DNA of 64,000 bases, from NCBI GenBank assembly GCA_963971535.1, contig OZ020589.1, forward strand, positions 53,253,188-53,317,187. The letters run 5' to 3'. Positions 59,995-64,000 of this stretch are shown one piece after another (the stretch's first letter is position 1; every line of letters begins with the position of its first letter). The position numbers were made by a program, and so were the translations under genes. Origin of the DNA: Notolepis coatsorum. Its lineage: Eukaryota > Chordata > Actinopteri > Aulopiformes > Paralepididae. The notes below the pieces were generated by a model. It made no database searches and was not told the origin of the DNA. It was given only the letters and a program-made list of their open reading frames with translations.

Positions 59995-62900
59995 TCATAG
60001 GGTTGTAGGGTCATGGTCATCATCGATTGTGTCTGGGAGTCGAGGCAGTTCTATGAGCCTCGCCACGGGACGGGTGTAAGTGCGACCCTGGACGAGCACT
60101 TCAGCTGCTCGGACCTTGCCGTCGGCACCGGTGATCACTTTGCTTACGCGGCCGGCCGGCCACATAGCTCTGGGCAGTGATTGATCAATAATCATGACGA
60201 CTGTTCCTTCTGTCAAATTGTCTCTCTCCTTTACCCACTTCTGGCGGGTCTGTAGAGACGGTAGGTAGTGCAGTAGGAAACTGTTCCAAAACTTGTCGGC
60301 TAATACTTGGCTGTACCTCCACATTCGTCGGCCGTTCGCTTCTTCAGGCCGGTACATTGTCTGTGGTAATGCAGGATCTAGCCGCCCCATCAGGAGTGTG
60401 TTGGGGGTAACTGGGTCGATATCCGCCACATCACTGGAGACATATCCGAGGGGCTTGCACTCCGGGTGGTACCGCAGGAATGTTCTTTGTTGTGCACTCT
60501 CTATGGACGTGCAATCGTTTATGTTAGGGTCGGTGGAGGCTACGGTGCTCAATCCACAGAACACAGACTTCTTAATTTCCACCTCCTCTGGACTTGCTTC
60601 CCTCGGGATAGGCATGGGCCACTGTCCTTCCGGGAGTCTTAGGAATGCGGGGCCGTCACTGTAGACATTGCGACGGGTGAGGTCATCCAGGGGCATCCCC
60701 CGGGTGATGACGTCAGCTGGGTTCTGTTTTGTATCAACGTAGCGCCACTCTGTTTCTCCGGTTAACTCTTCGGTTAGGTCTTGAATCTCGGTGACTCTGA
60801 CTCCCACGAAGACTTTGTACTTGCATGAGTCCGATTTGATCCAGGCGAGTACCGTCGTGGAATCTGACCACAGGATTGTTCTAGACACCGGTATGGTGAG
60901 CTCACGTTGGATGAGCGTGGCTAGGTGCGCTCCGGCTAGGGCTGCGCAGAGCTCTAGACGTGGGATAGATTGTTGCTTGCGTGGGGCTATTCTCGAGCGG
61001 GCGAGGACAAATGCTGTGTAGATCTCTCCCCCCTGGTCTTGGGCCCGCAAGTAGGCTACTGATCCGAATGCGACCTCTGAGGCGTCACTGAAGACGTGTA
61101 AGTCCATTTTACATGTCTCTGGCCTCACCGTGGGTGGGAAGTAGCTTCGGCGCATATTAACGCCTGGGAGTGAGTGGAGCTCCATCTCCCACTCTCTCCA
61201 GGTGGATGCAAGGTGTGCGGGAATGGGGTCGTCCCAGCCCTGGTCCTTGTCCCACAATGCTCGTACAATCATTTTTGCCCTGGTGGTGTACGGTAGAATA
61301 CATCCCAGCGGGTCATATTGTCGGGCGAGTGTTGTGTACACACTCCGTCTGGTGGTCGGCGCCGCCGCCGGCCTTCCCTGCTCCGTAGTCAGGGGCTTGT
61401 GTCTGTAGTGAAGCGAATCTGTTTTGAATCGCCACACCAATCCCAGGGTCATCTCCTGGGCTTCTCCCGGGATTGTAGCCATCCAGGTCTCGCTGCTGGC
61501 TGCCTTGTCCTCGGAGGAGAGGCTGCGCAGTACTTGCGGATCGCTGCTGGCCCACTGCCTGAGATCAAAGCCGCCTTTGATCAATGAGGCGCGGAGTTTA
61601 ATCAGGAGAGCCTCGGCTTCTTCCTGGGTAGAAAGGCTTTGTAGACAGTTGTCTACGTAGAAGCTGTTCTTTACGCTGTGTCGGACCTCTTCGTCCGCTG
61701 CTGGGTCCTCTGCTACATGTTTCTGTAGTGCAAATGTCGCACAGCAGGGGCTGCACGTCGTTCCGAAGGGGAGGACTTCCCATTGGTAGATGGCTGGGTG
61801 CTCATCTCCTGGCTTCTCTCTCCATAGGAACCGTAACAGGGGCTTGTCCGCCTCTACTAATCTCACCTGCAGGAACATTCCTTTAATGTCCCCGCTGATG
61901 GCCACCTTTTCCTGGCGGAAGCGGAGTAGAACGCCGAGTAGGGAGGGGCCGAGTGTGGGACCGGGCAGTAACTCTTTATTCAGATTTTGGGATCCGATCT
62001 GGTAGCTGCAGTTAAATACTATGCGGTCTTTACCGTTGTGATGGACCTTGTGGTGGGGCACGTACCACGATTCAGTGGTCTGGTCAGCCTCTTTAATGTC
62101 CATCTTTGTGACGTGTCCCGCTGTGATGAGCTTCTCAATCTCAGCGCGGTATACACTCTCTTGGGCGGGGTTCTTGGCTAAGCGCCGCTCCGTGTTCAGC
62201 AGGTACCGTTCTATGGCGTCTGTCTTGGCGTGGAAAGTAGGCATTCCTTCTCGCCGCAGGAGTGGCGTGGCGTATCTCAACACGCCGTTGACCGGGACTC
62301 TCTTGGTCCCTGTCTCGAGGAGGTGAATGGCGTAAATGTCATCTTTAGAGCGAATGTCTTTCTTTCCATTCTTAAAGGGCATTTGTTCCAAGCTCCATAG
62401 CCGCTCTACGTGTTGCAGGAGTGCGGTTTCTCCCTCTGTGACTCGGGAGTGGAGACATCTAATGGCTGTACTTCGGTTGAGAGATTTGGCGAGCGGGCCT
62501 TGGAGAGTCCATCCCAAACGGGTCTCGACTGCTGCAGGGCAGCCTCGGGGTCCGGTATGAACCCGGTCTATCGGGACAATGAGGTCTGCATGGTCGGAGC
62601 CTATCAACAGGGTCGGCATAGCATTGTCTATGAGCGGGATCGGTAACTTGCGCAGATGTGCATATTTCTCCATCAGCTTGGCGACGGGGTATGTGTACCG
62701 CGACAGTCCTATTTCTTGGCTGGTGAAAGCGTCTGCAATCTGGTACCGTCGCTCAGGCTGGCCGCTTGCTGCGATAGAGAATGAGACATTCTCGCCCTTT
62801 ATCGTCTTCAAATCTCGTCTTATTGTCCGAATTGTCATTTGGGTTTCGCTTCCCCGCAGCCCTAGCTGGGCCGCAGCGGAGGCGAGCAGCAGGGTCTTCT

Positions 62901-64000
62901 CTGACCCGTCATCGAGGACGGCGTAAGTGTCCAGGACTTTATTCTGGTAGCTTAGTGTCACACGCACTACTTTTAGGAGTACTCGGGCTCCACTGCTGCT
63001 GGCGGGATCGATGTACATGACGCTCGCTTTGCGGCTGGATGGTGCAGGTGAAGGGCGCCGTCTGTTACTGTCGTGAAGTATGTCCAGATGGGCTCCATCG
63101 CACTTGGTGCACCTTTTCTTTAAGCGGCATTCGGCTGCCATGTGTGAGCGCGCACAGCGAAAACAGCGCTTGTTGGACTTTATCCATTGACCTGCTTCCT
63201 CCGCGTTCAGCTTGGGGAAGGAGTCACATTGCGCTAGCCAGTGTTCTTTCTCACAGTAGGGGCACACTATCTTCCACTTCTCCGTTCTGGAGGGGGTACT
63301 GTGGCTCCTGCTGCTCGGTACTGACTCCGATTGGTGCATCACAGTCACCGATCTTCTTCCATCATTTAGTCATCTGGTTCCTTCTCTGGAGCCAGGGGTG
63401 CTCCGTCCGAATGTATCTAGCCGTAGGCTGCTGACTTCTCTCGCCAGGAAGTCTGCTAGATCGAGGAGGTTCGGTTCGGGGCCATTCGGGTCTCTGTGGT
63501 CCCTCTGCCGCCTAAAGCGCTCCTGACGAGCGGGCGGCAGCTTCTCCAGAATCCTTTCCACATTTGAGTTGGCGTAAAGTTCATACTTCCCCTTCTCTCT
63601 TTGCGCTCCCAACATCCCTACCAGGGACTGCACTCTGATGGACAGGTCGTCCAGTGCTCGATTGTCTATTGCTGGGGGTAAGCGGTCGATGTGTCGGATC
63701 TCCTGGATCACGTAATCCCATATGCGCCCATACCTCTGGTCCAATGCTACCAGCGCTGCTGTGTATGGGGTGGTGGAAGTCGCGTAGGCGAGCGCTATAT
63801 TATGTGCGCGGGGCACCTTTAAGTGCTGCAGTAGGATGGCGTATTTGTGGCGTTCATCCAATACATCCACCAACATGGTCTCCAGACACATGCGGAGTTC
63901 TGTATACTGGGCCCGGTTCTCTTGGGTGAAGTCGGGTACCATAGGCGTGCCAATGTATGACGCTGACTGTGGATACATCGGCGAGCGTTGGGGGAGAGGC
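59995..64000 (-). pseudogene. Gag-pol region of BEL copy 2 (partial, broken)
   Basis: Covers the C-terminal domain, RNase H, reverse transcriptase, protease, Cys-His knuckles and part of the gag region, in the same order and with the same motifs as copy 1 (DDGS, SGDIKGMFLQV, FYVDNCL, HVFSDASEVAFG). The N-terminal gag part lies outside the window. The copy is broken and presumably makes no full polyprotein. Confidence 0.88.

Larger units (their letters stand above)
58449..64000 (-). mobile_element. BEL/Pao LTR retrotransposon, copy 2 (runs off the window)
   Basis: The 3' LTR, purine-rich tract and most of the gag-pol region are inside the window; the 5' part continues beyond 64,000. It is near-identical to copy 1 (I noted about five single-base differences over the shared internal part) and has the same flank on its left. 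It is broken, with about two breaks counting the one shared with copy 1, and it is a recent fossil. Confidence 0.9.

Overview
The window reads as non-coding, repeat-dominated DNA from an animal, most likely a ray-finned fish. The support is a 5S rRNA-derived module close to the vertebrate 5S gene, L2/CR1-group LINEs of the kind common in fish, and a BEL/Pao element whose primer-binding site matches vertebrate-type tRNA-Tyr. The species call is an inference. I found no host protein-coding gene, no intact tRNA or rRNA gene and no CRISPR array.

The ground material is one very large minisatellite with a 29-bp unit. It fills about 30.9 kb (about 48%) of the window, is cut into ten blocks by insertions, and stays in phase for thousands of bases. 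Most units belong to one of two classes that differ at one trinucleotide (CTG or CAT after TTTAT). Rarer variant units act as markers and show higher-order duplications, for example a 1,680-bp block at about 27,410-28,960 copied at 29,090-30,640.

Insertions from left to right: a minus-strand LINE 3' end (1265-1955); a 5.2-kb non-coding terminal-inverted-repeat (TIR) element with a 5S rRNA-like module (4093-9291); a CR1-group LINE (11361-13313); a 0.3-kb TIR element with an 8-bp target duplication (13779-14074); a diverged 4.65-kb relative of the first TIR element (16788-21440); a second, longer copy of the CR1-group LINE (23676-27234) split by an L2-group LINE fragment (25203-26185); a retroposon tail with a (GAT)n end (30641-31044); an 8.2-kb BEL/Pao LTR element (34628-42836); an L2-group LINE with a 634-aa open frame (54123-56521); and a second BEL/Pao copy (58449 to the window end).

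The most unusual objects are the two large TIR elements. Each is a body with about 43-bp terminal inverted repeats, followed by a short inverted-repeat spacer and a roughly 245-bp fold-back module that repeats the element's left end in inverse orientation. The two elements align along most of their length, but their outermost arms have different sequences, and within each element the paired arms have changed together. Both sit at the same base of the 29-bp unit. The two BEL copies have the same flanking minisatellite sequence, so the second is probably a segmental duplicate and not a new insertion. Together these suggest an array that keeps taking in mobile DNA and then copies it by its own amplification.
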